Assembly: GCA_002501885.1 (NCBI GenBank)
Contig: DAON01000036.1
Span: forward strand, 1 to 7,518
Reading direction: 5' to 3'
Source of the DNA: Euryarchaeota archaeon UBA220
GTDB taxonomy: Archaea; Thermoplasmatota; Poseidoniia; Poseidoniales; Thalassarchaeaceae
Length of the DNA stretch: 7,518 nucleotides
Below are positions 1-5,255 of the stretch, in pieces. Position numbers and translations under genes: made by a program. Every line of letters begins with the position of its first letter. Within the stretch, counting starts at the first letter, position 1. The notes under the pieces are model-generated. The model did not search any database, was not told the DNA's origin, and was given only the letters and a program-made list of their open reading frames with translations.

Positions 1-72
1 CCCGAGGCCGACGAAGTTGTTGACTCCGTGGTCGAGAAGATTGCTGATATCGAATCAAAGGAGGAAGAGTGA
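1..72 (+). CDS. rps3: Small ribosomal subunit protein uS3, C-terminal tail only (partial, 5' end outside window)
   Basis: The open frame from the first base reads 23 residues and stops at TGA. The peptide is strongly acidic and ends in KEEE. None of the KH or C-terminal core domain of uS3 is inside the window, so the assignment rests on position: in archaeal ribosomal operons uS3 lies directly upstream of uL29. Acidic C-terminal tails are common on archaeal uS3. The protein belongs to the small-subunit head at the mRNA entry site. The stop overlaps the uL29 start by one base (TGATG), and the codons for the acidic tail also supply the uL29 Shine-Dalgarno sequence. Confidence 0.8.
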   Translation, partial: PEADEVVDSVVEKIADIESKEEE

Positions 73-272
73 TGTCACACATCAAGTCTAGAGATATTGA
101 CTCGATGAGTCCAGAGCAGCGTCAAGAGATGCTGGAGGAACTCAGAGAGGAAATGCTCCAACTACGCTCACAACAGGCCCTGGGCGGCTCAGCTTCCAAT
201 TCTGGGGCTTACAAGCAGACTAGAAGGAGCATAGCAAGACTGCTCACGCGAATGAATCAGGAGAGTGAGTAA
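72..272 (+). CDS. rpl29: Large ribosomal subunit protein uL29
   Basis: This 66-residue protein is of normal length for archaeal uL29, a two-helix hairpin that binds 23S rRNA beside the polypeptide exit tunnel and, with uL23, forms the docking surface for SRP and other nascent-chain factors. Helix one is the Glu/Leu-rich stretch around residues 14-35, typical of the family. The conserved Arg-rich second helix is seen as TRRSIARLLTRMNQ, matching the archaeal pattern R-x-x-R-x-x-I-A-R-x-x-T. A GTG lies one codon upstream, but the ATG was chosen because GGAGGAA ends 5 bases before it, the spacing seen throughout this operon. The start overlaps the uS3 stop by one base. Confidence 0.95.
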   Translation: MSHIKSRDIDSMSPEQRQEMLEELREEMLQLRSQQALGGSASNSGAYKQTRRSIARLLTRMNQESE

Positions 273-277
273 AGCAG

Positions 278-577
278 ATGGCGGGCATATGCAACCTGTG
301 TGGACTACCTGATGAATTATGCATTTGCCAAGAAATAGCTAAGGAACAACAGAAAGCAACAATTTCAGTAGAAAGAAGGAGGTATGGAAAGATGGTTACA
401 ATCGTTCAAGGAATCGATGATTCGGCCATTGACCTAGGAGAATTGGCCAAGATTCTCAAGGGAGCATGTGCCAGTGGAGGAACGGTCAAGGATCGCACCA
501 TTGAGCTACAGGGCGACCACAAGCGAAAGGCTGCTAAGGTCCTAGAGCAGAATGGATATCAGGTGGAGGTGCGATGA
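278..577 (+). CDS. sui1: Translation initiation factor aIF1 (SUI1/eIF1 family)
   Basis: aIF1 binds the small-subunit P-site region and enforces accurate start-codon selection. The 99-residue protein has the archaeal architecture. A short N-terminal zinc-binding-type segment carries Cys5, Cys8, Cys15 and Cys17 (CxxC ... CxC). The SUI1 domain follows at about residues 27-99, with the family signatures RRRYGKMVTIVQG, CASGGTVKD and IELQGDH. The Gly-Gly-Thr-Val-Lys motif and the QGDH motif are hallmarks of the family. Its place between uL29 and Rpp29 is the usual euryarchaeal position. Five bases separate it from uL29, and its Shine-Dalgarno (GGAGAGTGA, about 9 bases away) is weaker than the others here. 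Its stop overlaps the start region of the RNase P gene. Confidence 0.95.
   Translation: MAGICNLCGLPDELCICQEIAKEQQKATISVERRRYGKMVTIVQGIDDSAIDLGELAKILKGACASGGTVKDRTIELQGDHKRKAAKVLEQNGYQVEVR
565..571 (+). promoter_or_regulatory. Shine-Dalgarno that decides the Rpp29 start
   Basis: GGAGGTG inside the last codons of aIF1 is followed by three consecutive in-frame ATG codons at 574, 577 and 580. The gaps are 2, 5 and 8 bases. Other genes in this operon have gaps of 5 to 7 bases after the equivalent heptamer, so the middle ATG is the best fit. Confidence 0.6.
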
Positions 578-834
578 TGATGAGCGCAATGCATATGCCA
601 TGGTTATCCAGAAAAATCACCGTTATTGAATCACTAGATCCCACATTGGTTGGGTTGACAGGAACTGTTCTGGATGAAACCCGCAGAACTATTCGTGTTC
701 TTACAGACAACGGAAGAGTCCGTCTTGCGAAGAATGTAATCACATTCAGAATCGATTCTGGAGAGGTCATCGAAGGATCTTCTGTGACCCAGCGCCCAGA
801 GGACAGAATCAACAGAAGGTACAGGAGGGACTAA
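577..834 (+). CDS. rnp1: Ribonuclease P protein component 1 (Rpp29/Pop4 homologue)
   Basis: Rpp29 is one of the archaeal RNase P proteins. It pairs with Rpp21 and assists the catalytic RNA in removing 5' leaders from pre-tRNA. The product is about 85 residues, at the short end of the family. The Sm-like beta-barrel core is recognisable from the motif VIESLDPTLVGLTGTVLDET, typical of archaeal Rpp29 (V-x-x-S-x-x-P-x-L-V-G-x-x-G-x-V-x-D-E-T), then a Val/Ile-rich strand region, and a C-terminal RPEDRINRR matching the family's R-P-E-D-R ending. The ATG at 577 was preferred on Shine-Dalgarno spacing; ATG 574 or 580 would change the protein by one residue. It sits between aIF1 and uS17, the standard euryarchaeal location. 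Confidence 0.92.
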   Translation: MMSAMHMPWLSRKITVIESLDPTLVGLTGTVLDETRRTIRVLTDNGRVRLAKNVITFRIDSGEVIEGSSVTQRPEDRINRRYRRD

Positions 835-835
835 G

Positions 836-1168
836 ATGAGAGACATAGGAGTTGATGTCAAGACCCCAGAGGGAGAATGGGACGGTAATGACAATTGCCC
901 ATTTTACGGCAGTCTGAGGCTACGCGGCCAGATTATCGAAGGAACAGTTTCCTCGTCCACGATGTCCGACTCGATTGTCGTTGAGAGACAGACTACTCGT
1001 TACATGAAGAAGTACGAGAGGTACCAGAAGCGCACTAGCCGCTACGCTGCTCATTTACCCTCATGTATCGGCGGAGTGAGCGTAGGCGACAAAGTCCGTA
1101 TCATGGAATGCCGCCCACTATCTAAGACTGTCAAGTTCTGTGTTATTGAGAAGGAGGCTTCACAATGA
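836..1168 (+). CDS. rps17: Small ribosomal subunit protein uS17
   Basis: uS17 is an OB-fold protein that binds the 5' domain of 16S rRNA and acts as a primary assembly protein. The 110-residue length matches archaeal members. Diagnostic segments are DNDNCPFYGSLRLRGQ-like N-terminal sequence (seen here as NDNCPFYGSLRLRGQ at about 18-32), the strand pattern EGTVSSSTMSDSIVVER, the basic YMKKYERYQKRTSRYAAHLP segment (57-75) and the C-terminal GDKVRIMECRPLSKTVKF. GGAGGGA ends 5 bases before the ATG. One base separates it from the RNase P gene, and its stop overlaps the uL14 start by four bases (ATGA), which suggests translational coupling. Confidence 0.96.
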   Translation: MRDIGVDVKTPEGEWDGNDNCPFYGSLRLRGQIIEGTVSSSTMSDSIVVERQTTRYMKKYERYQKRTSRYAAHLPSCIGGVSVGDKVRIMECRPLSKTVKFCVIEKEASQ

Positions 1169-1563
1169 GAGGAATAGCAGGCAAAGTAACTGCCGGGCTC
1201 CCAACTCAGGCAAAGCTCGACTGTGTCGACAATACCGGTGCCAAGGTGGTTCAGCTGATTACCGTCTTGAAGAAGGGCGGAGTTGCTCGCCGCTACCCGG
1301 CTGCAGGTGTAGGAGACATGATCAGAGTCACTGTTCGCAGAGGAACTCCTGAGACCCGACGTCAGATATTCGATGCTGTTATTGTTCGCCAATCTCGTCC
1401 ATTTAGAAGAGTAGATGGAACATGGGTCCAGTTTGAGGATAATGCTTGTGTGATTACCAACCGCAAGGGAGAGGTCCAGGGGTCGGACATCAAGGGACCT
1501 GTCAGTAGAGAGGCAGCAGAGCGATGGCCTAGAATTGCCGCAACGGCAAAGCAGATTGTATGA
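1165..1563 (+). CDS. rpl14: Large ribosomal subunit protein uL14
   Basis: uL14 is a five-stranded barrel protein on the subunit interface that takes part in intersubunit bridges and forms the main docking site of anti-association factor aIF6. The 132-residue length is standard. Conserved motifs include LDCVDNTGAKVVQLI (residues 18-32), the GVGDMIRVTVRRGTP strand-loop (48-62), AVIVRQSRPFRRVDGTWVQF (71-90), DNACVITNRKGEVQGSDIKG (92-111) and a C-terminal ending W-P-R-I-A. The ATGA start overlaps the uS17 stop, and GGAGGCT ends 5 bases upstream. No anomalies were seen. Confidence 0.97.
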   Translation: MRGIAGKVTAGLPTQAKLDCVDNTGAKVVQLITVLKKGGVARRYPAAGVGDMIRVTVRRGTPETRRQIFDAVIVRQSRPFRRVDGTWVQFEDNACVITNRKGEVQGSDIKGPVSREAAERWPRIAATAKQIV

Positions 1564-1569
1564 GGTGAT
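1562..1569 (+). promoter_or_regulatory. Shine-Dalgarno that decides the uL24 start
   Basis: GAGGTGAT, a near-complete complement of the conserved 16S rRNA 3' end, overlaps the uL14 stop and lies 4 bases before the ATG at 1574. The uS8 gene has the same GAGGTGA-five bases-ATG arrangement, so both starts are mutually supported. An ATG at 1568 lies within this motif and is therefore an unlikely start. Confidence 0.7.
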
Positions 1570-1573
1570 GGAA

Positions 1574-2011
1574 ATGGTTAGCAAGAAACCCGGAAAGCAG
1601 CGCCTTAAGGGCAGCAAAGCCCCTATTCACCTCAAGAGGAAGCGCATTCGAGCCAGACTCGTATCCGACGACCCAGAACTCCAATCCATCCGTACAGTCA
1701 CAGTTAGAGTTGGGGACGAGGTTGAAGTTGTTCGAGGAGACTTTGGCAGCCCCAACAGCGTCAAGTCTGAATCTCGTGGCAAGCGCTTGGGCCAATCAAG
1801 GGGCCGAAGTGGAATCAAGGCAAAGGTTGCTTCAGTCGATACCGAGAGAGCACTAATCTATGTCGATGGAATGACTTCAAGCACTGCAGATGGCAAGGAA
1901 GAGGGAGTGCCAATCAGAGCCTCAAACATCGTCGTTACTTCTCTATTCGACGGCGACCAGTTGAGAATTAAGAGACTCCTAGAGAGATCCGGAGGTGCAT
2001 CAGATGAGTAG
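1574..2011 (+). CDS. rpl24: Large ribosomal subunit protein uL24, with an insertion in the KOW motif
   Basis: uL24 is an early assembly protein that binds domain I of 23S rRNA near the tunnel exit. The start gives MVSKKPGKQR, the usual archaeal N-terminus; upstream in-frame ATGs at 1535 and 1568 lie inside uL14 or in the Shine-Dalgarno. The protein has 145 residues, slightly long. The basic N-terminus (1-30) includes APIHLKRKRIRARL, and the KOW motif begins at VRVGDEVEVVRGDF (44-57). In typical archaeal uL24 that motif continues directly to a K-G-H-E-G-K-V stretch. Here about 20 Ser/Arg/Gly-rich residues (58-77) intervene before RSGIKAKVASVD. The end of the domain, PIRASNIVVTSL (113-124), is conserved. 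It overlaps eS4 by eight bases. Confidence 0.93.
   Translation: MVSKKPGKQRLKGSKAPIHLKRKRIRARLVSDDPELQSIRTVTVRVGDEVEVVRGDFGSPNSVKSESRGKRLGQSRGRSGIKAKVASVDTERALIYVDGMTSSTADGKEEGVPIRASNIVVTSLFDGDQLRIKRLLERSGGASDE
1991..1997 (+). promoter_or_regulatory. Shine-Dalgarno that decides the eS4 start
   Basis: GGAGGTG within the uL24 3' end lies 6 bases before ATG 2004. The in-frame ATG at 1995 overlaps the motif itself, so 2004 is the better start. The resulting N-terminus (MSRSHIKRL) also fits the archaeal eS4 family. Confidence 0.7.
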
Positions 2012-2699
2012 AAGTCACATTAAGAGACTAGTAATGCCTCGTAGTTGGCCGCTACCTAGAAAGTCCTCGATTTGGGTTCAGAAGCCTAATCCAGGTGGGC
2101 ACAATATCGAGAACTGCATGCCTCTAGCATTAATTCTACGTGATGTGTTGGGCGTTGCCCACACTCGTCGTGAGGCCAAGAGAATCCTACACTCGCGCCA
2201 GGTAATGGTTGATGGCCGAATTGAGACAGATGATGGCCGAGGCGTAGGCCTGATGGATGTACTAACGGTTGGAGACAACAGTTACCGCTGCGTGCTAGAT
2301 ACCAATGGCAAACTACGCTACCGCCCAATTTCCAGCGAAGATGCATCCTCAAAGGTCTGTAGAGTCATGGGCAAGACCACTATCAGTGGAGGCAGAACCC
2401 AGTTGCACCTGCATGACGGACGCAACATCCTCATGGATGATGCATCTGCATACAGTACCGGGGACAGTGTCGTACTAGCACTTCCTGAACAAACGATTTC
2501 CGCACATCACAAGTTCGCAGAGGGATCTCTCTCTTACCTAACGGGAGGAAGTCACATCGGCGAAACAGCCACTATCAGAGGTCATGATGTTAAGCGCTCA
2601 TCCAAGGCTAATGAGGTTCAGTTCGACGATTTCTTGACTATCGCTGACTATGTTTTCGTAATCGGATCATCCGCAGATATACCGGGGGCTGAATCATGA
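2004..2699 (+). CDS. rps4e: Small ribosomal subunit protein eS4
   Basis: eS4 is an archaeal/eukaryotic protein on the body of the small subunit, absent from bacteria. The 231 residues match the usual archaeal length. An N-terminal basic segment begins MSRSHIKRLVMPRSWPLPRK. An S4-type RNA-binding region follows at about 39-90, with PLALILRDVLGVAHTRREAK and the motif VMVDGRIETDD. A central beta region contains GGRTQLHLHDGRN (129-141). A C-terminal KOW-type segment, GSLSYLTGGSHIGETATI, sits at 174-191. It overlaps uL24 by eight bases, and its stop overlaps the uL5 start by four bases (ATGA). This lies at the standard archaeal position between uL24 and uL5. Confidence 0.96.
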   Translation: MSRSHIKRLVMPRSWPLPRKSSIWVQKPNPGGHNIENCMPLALILRDVLGVAHTRREAKRILHSRQVMVDGRIETDDGRGVGLMDVLTVGDNSYRCVLDTNGKLRYRPISSEDASSKVCRVMGKTTISGGRTQLHLHDGRNILMDDASAYSTGDSVVLALPEQTISAHHKFAEGSLSYLTGGSHIGETATIRGHDVKRSSKANEVQFDDFLTIADYVFVIGSSADIPGAES

Positions 2700-3463
2700 G
2701 TAAAGCTGCCAATCCTATGCTAGTTCCTTCGATTACCAAGGTCACCGTGAATATCGGTGTCGGAGAAGGAGGGCAGAGGCTACAACTCGCAGAGAAGGTA
2801 CTCGAGGTATTGACTGGAATGACGCCAGTTCGTACTCTATCTACTCAGACCAACAGAGAACTCGGCACCCGAAGGGGAGCCCCAATTGGTTGCAAGGTAA
2901 CAATTCGCAACGAAGAGTCAATCAATTCTTTCCTGAAGGATGCATTCTGGGTTCGTCAGAATACTCTTCCTTCGTACAACTTTGATAATTCAGGAAACCT
3001 GTCATTCGGAATTTCGGACTACACAGACTTCCCCGATCAGAAATATGATCCAGACATAGGAATTTTTGGCATGGATATCAATGTAGTACTGGAAAGGCCC
3101 GGCCACAGAGTCTCCAGAAGGAGGCAGCAGTCAAGAAGAGTTTCTGCCAGCCATCGTGTTGGCCCAGAAGAATCCAGAAAATGGTTCTCGAAAATCTACA
3201 ATCTGAAGATAGTCGGAGATGGAGAGGAAGAGGAAGATGAAGATGACGAAATTGATGTCCCCGTCGATGAACTTCCAGATAACATCAAGCAAGCTGTTGA
3301 AGCTGCTGTACCTGGCGGCGATATAACAGAAGCCGAACTTGAGATGGAAGATGGCCAGCAAGTCTACGAGGTAACCGTCGAGAAAGACGGTCAGGAGTTT
3401 GAGGTTGAAGTTTCCAAGGACGGAGAAGTATTGGAAGTAGAACTCGAGGAAGAGGAGGAGTGA
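2696..3463 (+). CDS. rpl5: Large ribosomal subunit protein uL5 fused to an acidic linker and a PepSY-like C-terminal domain
   Basis: uL5 binds 5S rRNA in the central protuberance with uL18 and contacts the P-site tRNA region and the small-subunit head. Residues 1-174 are a full archaeal uL5: ITKVTVNIGVGEGGQRL, the LTGMTPVRTL loop, RRGAPIGCKVTIR, YNFDNSGNLSFGI and KYDPDIGIFGMDINVVLERP are all present. Archaeal uL5 normally ends near here, at about 165-190 residues. This protein continues to 255. Residues 175-186 are almost all Glu/Asp. Residues 187-250 read as a PepSY-like module: LPDNIKQAVEAAVPGGDITE, then strands YEVTVEKDG and FEVEVSKDG. It ends in EEEEE. The frame is open throughout, with no sign of a frameshift. 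GGGGGCT ends 5 bases before the ATG. The uL5 call is certain; the tail identity is by pattern. Confidence 0.95.
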   Translation: MSKAANPMLVPSITKVTVNIGVGEGGQRLQLAEKVLEVLTGMTPVRTLSTQTNRELGTRRGAPIGCKVTIRNEESINSFLKDAFWVRQNTLPSYNFDNSGNLSFGISDYTDFPDQKYDPDIGIFGMDINVVLERPGHRVSRRRQQSRRVSASHRVGPEESRKWFSKIYNLKIVGDGEEEEDEDDEIDVPVDELPDNIKQAVEAAVPGGDITEAELEMEDGQQVYEVTVEKDGQEFEVEVSKDGEVLEVELEEEEE

Positions 3464-3468
3464 GTTAG

Positions 3469-3621
3469 ATGGCACACGATCATGGAAAGGAGATTGGCCG
3501 CTCAAACGGCTGCCGACGCTGCGGTCGCAAGCGTGGAATGATTCGAAGACACGGACTGAGGCTGTGCAGACAGTGTTTCAGAGATGTCGCTCCAGATATC
3601 GGATTCAAGAAGTACTCATGA
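3469..3621 (+). CDS. rps14: Small ribosomal subunit protein uS14 (zinc-binding form)
   Basis: This 50-residue gene is easily missed because of its size. The product begins MAHDHGKEIGRSNGCRRCGR and ends GFKKYS. It has the two zinc-ligand pairs of the archaeal/eukaryotic uS14 family, Cys15/Cys18 and Cys33/Cys36, separated by a basic loop containing RHGLRLCRQCFR. The C-terminal G-F-K-K-Y is the family's signature ending. uS14 sits in the small-subunit head. Position between uL5 and uS8 is the canonical order. A GAGGAGGAG stretch in the Glu codons ending uL5 provides a Shine-Dalgarno about 8 bases upstream. Five bases separate it from uL5 and ten from uS8. Confidence 0.96.
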   Translation: MAHDHGKEIGRSNGCRRCGRKRGMIRRHGLRLCRQCFRDVAPDIGFKKYS

Positions 3622-3626
3622 GGTGA
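3620..3626 (+). promoter_or_regulatory. Shine-Dalgarno that decides the uS8 start
   Basis: GAGGTGA overlaps the uS14 stop and lies 5 bases before ATG 3632. An in-frame ATG at 3584 falls inside uS14 and would add 16 residues with no family resemblance. The spacing is identical to the uL24 site. Confidence 0.75.
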
Positions 3627-3631
3627 AAGAA

Positions 3632-4021
3632 ATGCAGTTTGACCCAATTAGCGATGCCTTCACCCGCATTTTCAATGCGGAGCAAGCCGGTCACTACGAG
3701 GTGACCGTCAACCCGGCCAGTAAGATGCTAGGCAACATGCTCAACATCATGCAGGCTTCGAACTATATCGGCGAGTATCAGAGAATCGATGACGGACGAG
3801 GAGGATCGTTCAGAATCGAACTAATCGGTGCAATCAACCGCTGCGGTGTCATCAAGCCGAGACACTCAGTGAAGCGCTCCGACTACGAGAAGTGGGAGTC
3901 AAGATACCTTCCAGCCAGAGACCTAGGTCTGCTGATTCTAACCACAAATCAAGGCGTCATGAACCACTATGACGCGAAGAAGGAGAGAGTCGGTGGACGA
4001 CTACTCGCATACATATTCTAG
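3632..4021 (+). CDS. rps8: Small ribosomal subunit protein uS8
   Basis: uS8 binds the central domain of 16S rRNA and is important for platform assembly. In some organisms it also represses its own operon by binding the mRNA, though no such site was identified here. The 129 residues match archaeal uS8. Motifs are DPISDAFTRIFNAEQAGHYE near the N-terminus, PASKMLGNMLNIMQ, YIGEYQRIDDGRGGSFRIEL, INRCGVIKPRHSVK, the YEKWESRYLPARDLGLLI segment and the C-terminal TTNQGVMNHYDAKKERVGGR. The ending GGRLLAYIF is the family's conserved terminus. The chosen start gives MQFDPISDA. Its TAG stop ends at the first G of the GGAGGAA Shine-Dalgarno for uL6. Confidence 0.97.
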   Translation: MQFDPISDAFTRIFNAEQAGHYEVTVNPASKMLGNMLNIMQASNYIGEYQRIDDGRGGSFRIELIGAINRCGVIKPRHSVKRSDYEKWESRYLPARDLGLLILTTNQGVMNHYDAKKERVGGRLLAYIF

Positions 4022-4033
4022 GAGGAAAAGAAA

Positions 4034-4585
4034 ATGCCGAAGCTTGATCATATCTCGCATCTAATTGACCTACCAGATGGTGTGGGCGCGAGCATGAATG
4101 GTAATACTGTCACATTGGCTAAGGATGGCCAGTCGTTATCCAGAGAGTTCCGTCACCAAAGTGTTGAGGTCAGACAATCTGACTCGGCAATCGAAGTATT
4201 CTGTAATCTACCACGCCGTGCCGACAAAGCCATCGCTGGCACATGGGCAGCACATCTGAGGAATATGGTAAGAGGTATTGACGAAGGATTCGAGTACCGC
4301 TTGAAGGCTGTATTCAGTCACTTCCCGATGAGCCTCAAAGTCGATGGCCATAAATTCACGATTACAAATTTGTTTGGAGAGAAGGTCCCCAGAGTAGCAA
4401 AGTTACCTTGGACTCCAGCCGAAGTTGAAGTCAGAGTCGAGAACAAGACGGACATTCTAGTCAAGGGCGCTGACCGTGAGAAGGTCGGGCAGACTGCTGC
4501 AAATATTGAGCGAGCATGTAAGATCAAGAAGCGAGACAGAAGAGTGTTCCAGGATGGAATCTACATCGTCTCAAAGGGAGCGTGA
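4034..4585 (+). CDS. rpl6: Large ribosomal subunit protein uL6
   Basis: uL6 sits at the base of the GTPase stalk next to the sarcin-ricin loop and contacts elongation factors. The 183 residues fit the family. It has the usual tandem arrangement of two similar alpha/beta domains, about 1-85 and 86-183. Recognisable segments are GTWAAHLRNMVRGIDEGFEY (69-88), which ends the first domain, LFGEKVPRVAKLP (113-125), and the closing NIERACKIKKRDRRVFQDGI (157-176), typical of archaeal and eukaryotic members. GGAGGAA ends 6 bases before the ATG in the longest gap seen here (12 bases). Confidence 0.96.
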   Translation: MPKLDHISHLIDLPDGVGASMNGNTVTLAKDGQSLSREFRHQSVEVRQSDSAIEVFCNLPRRADKAIAGTWAAHLRNMVRGIDEGFEYRLKAVFSHFPMSLKVDGHKFTITNLFGEKVPRVAKLPWTPAEVEVRVENKTDILVKGADREKVGQTAANIERACKIKKRDRRVFQDGIYIVSKGA

Positions 4586-4589
4586 ATAT

Positions 4590-5255
4590 ATGGCTGAATA
4601 CGAATCACTTACTGTCGCTGAGTTGAAAGATTTGCTCCGCGAACGCAATCTACCTGTTTCCGGCAAGAAGGCTGAACTTGTTGCCAGACTGCAGGAGAAT
4701 GATTCCTCGGATGTGGTAGAAGAGGTAGTAGAAGAAGTCGAAGACATTGAGGAAGACTTTGAAGAAGAATTCGAAGATGATGCAGATGATGACTTCTTTG
4801 ACGACGAGTGGGATGACTTCCATGTAGCCCGCCAGAAACCCGTGTTGAATGACTCAATCACAGCTGACATTGCCGTACTAAACTCACAGAAGAAGAAACA
4901 ACCAGCCTTCAGAAGGCAAGAATGGTTCAGATACAGGAGACTTTCAAAGACAGGCTGGAGAAAACCAAAGGGTCTGCAATCTAGCCAGAGAGTGAACAAA
5001 AAGTACAGATCACCTATGGCCAGAGTCGGATATCGCAAGATTGCATCTGTAAGAGGCCTACATCCCTCTGGATTTGAGGAAGTAATGGTTCACAAGCCAA
5101 CCGATCTTGATGGTATTGACCCCGAGCGTCAGGCAGTTCGTATAGGAGCCAGAGTCGGCAATCGGAAGAGGGCACAAATTCACGATCGGGCCGATGATCT
5201 CGGCCTTAGAGTGCTTAACAGGAGACGCTTCCAGCGCAAGGGGGACATGCAATGA
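4590..5255 (+). CDS. rpl32e: Large ribosomal subunit protein eL32 with N-terminal SAP-like domain and acidic linker
   Basis: eL32 is an archaeal/eukaryotic protein on the solvent side of the large subunit. The product has 221 residues against about 130 for plain archaeal members. The conserved core occupies about 105-221: FRRQEWFRYRRLSKTGWRKP, RSPMARVGYRK, VRGLHPSGFEEVMV and the C-terminal HDRADDLGLRVLNRR. The first 104 residues are an addition. Residues 6-36 (SLTVAELKDLLRERNLPVSG, then KKAELVARL) fit the SAP helix-turn-helix pattern closely. Residues 37-77 are dominated by Glu/Asp. Residues 78-104 are of unknown character. ATG 4590 was chosen over an in-frame ATG at 4476 inside uL6 because a GGGAGCG motif lies 7 bases upstream. 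Haloarchaeal eL32 is known to have a different N-terminal extension. Confidence 0.94.
   Translation: MAEYESLTVAELKDLLRERNLPVSGKKAELVARLQENDSSDVVEEVVEEVEDIEEDFEEEFEDDADDDFFDDEWDDFHVARQKPVLNDSITADIAVLNSQKKKQPAFRRQEWFRYRRLSKTGWRKPKGLQSSQRVNKKYRSPMARVGYRKIASVRGLHPSGFEEVMVHKPTDLDGIDPERQAVRIGARVGNRKRAQIHDRADDLGLRVLNRRRFQRKGDMQ

Noticed and set aside
534..894. Two overlapping antisense open frames opposite the aIF1/Rpp29 region
   Set aside because: They cover confidently assigned sense genes and have no motif or upstream signal.
1051..1617. Antisense open frame of 188 codons opposite uS17/uL14
   Set aside because: It lies wholly opposite two unmistakable ribosomal genes, shows no recognisable family or start signal, and is a mirror of their codon bias.
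3218..3463. PepSY-like tail of uL5 as a separate gene or frameshift product
   Set aside because: The frame continues without interruption from the uL5 core, and I saw no Shine-Dalgarno with a suitable in-frame start inside the linker.
3584..3631. Earlier in-frame ATG for uS8
   Set aside because: It lies inside uS14, would add 16 residues unlike the family, and lacks a Shine-Dalgarno; ATG 3632 has one at the standard spacing.
4476..4589. Earlier in-frame ATG for eL32 inside uL6
   Set aside because: It would add 38 residues encoded out of frame in uL6, with no Shine-Dalgarno; the SAP-like sequence begins just after ATG 4590.
4571..5038. Antisense Ser-rich open frame of 155 codons opposite eL32
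   Set aside because: Its Ser/Phe-rich runs are simply the complement of GAA/GAG/GAT codons in the acidic linker of eL32. No independent evidence for a gene.
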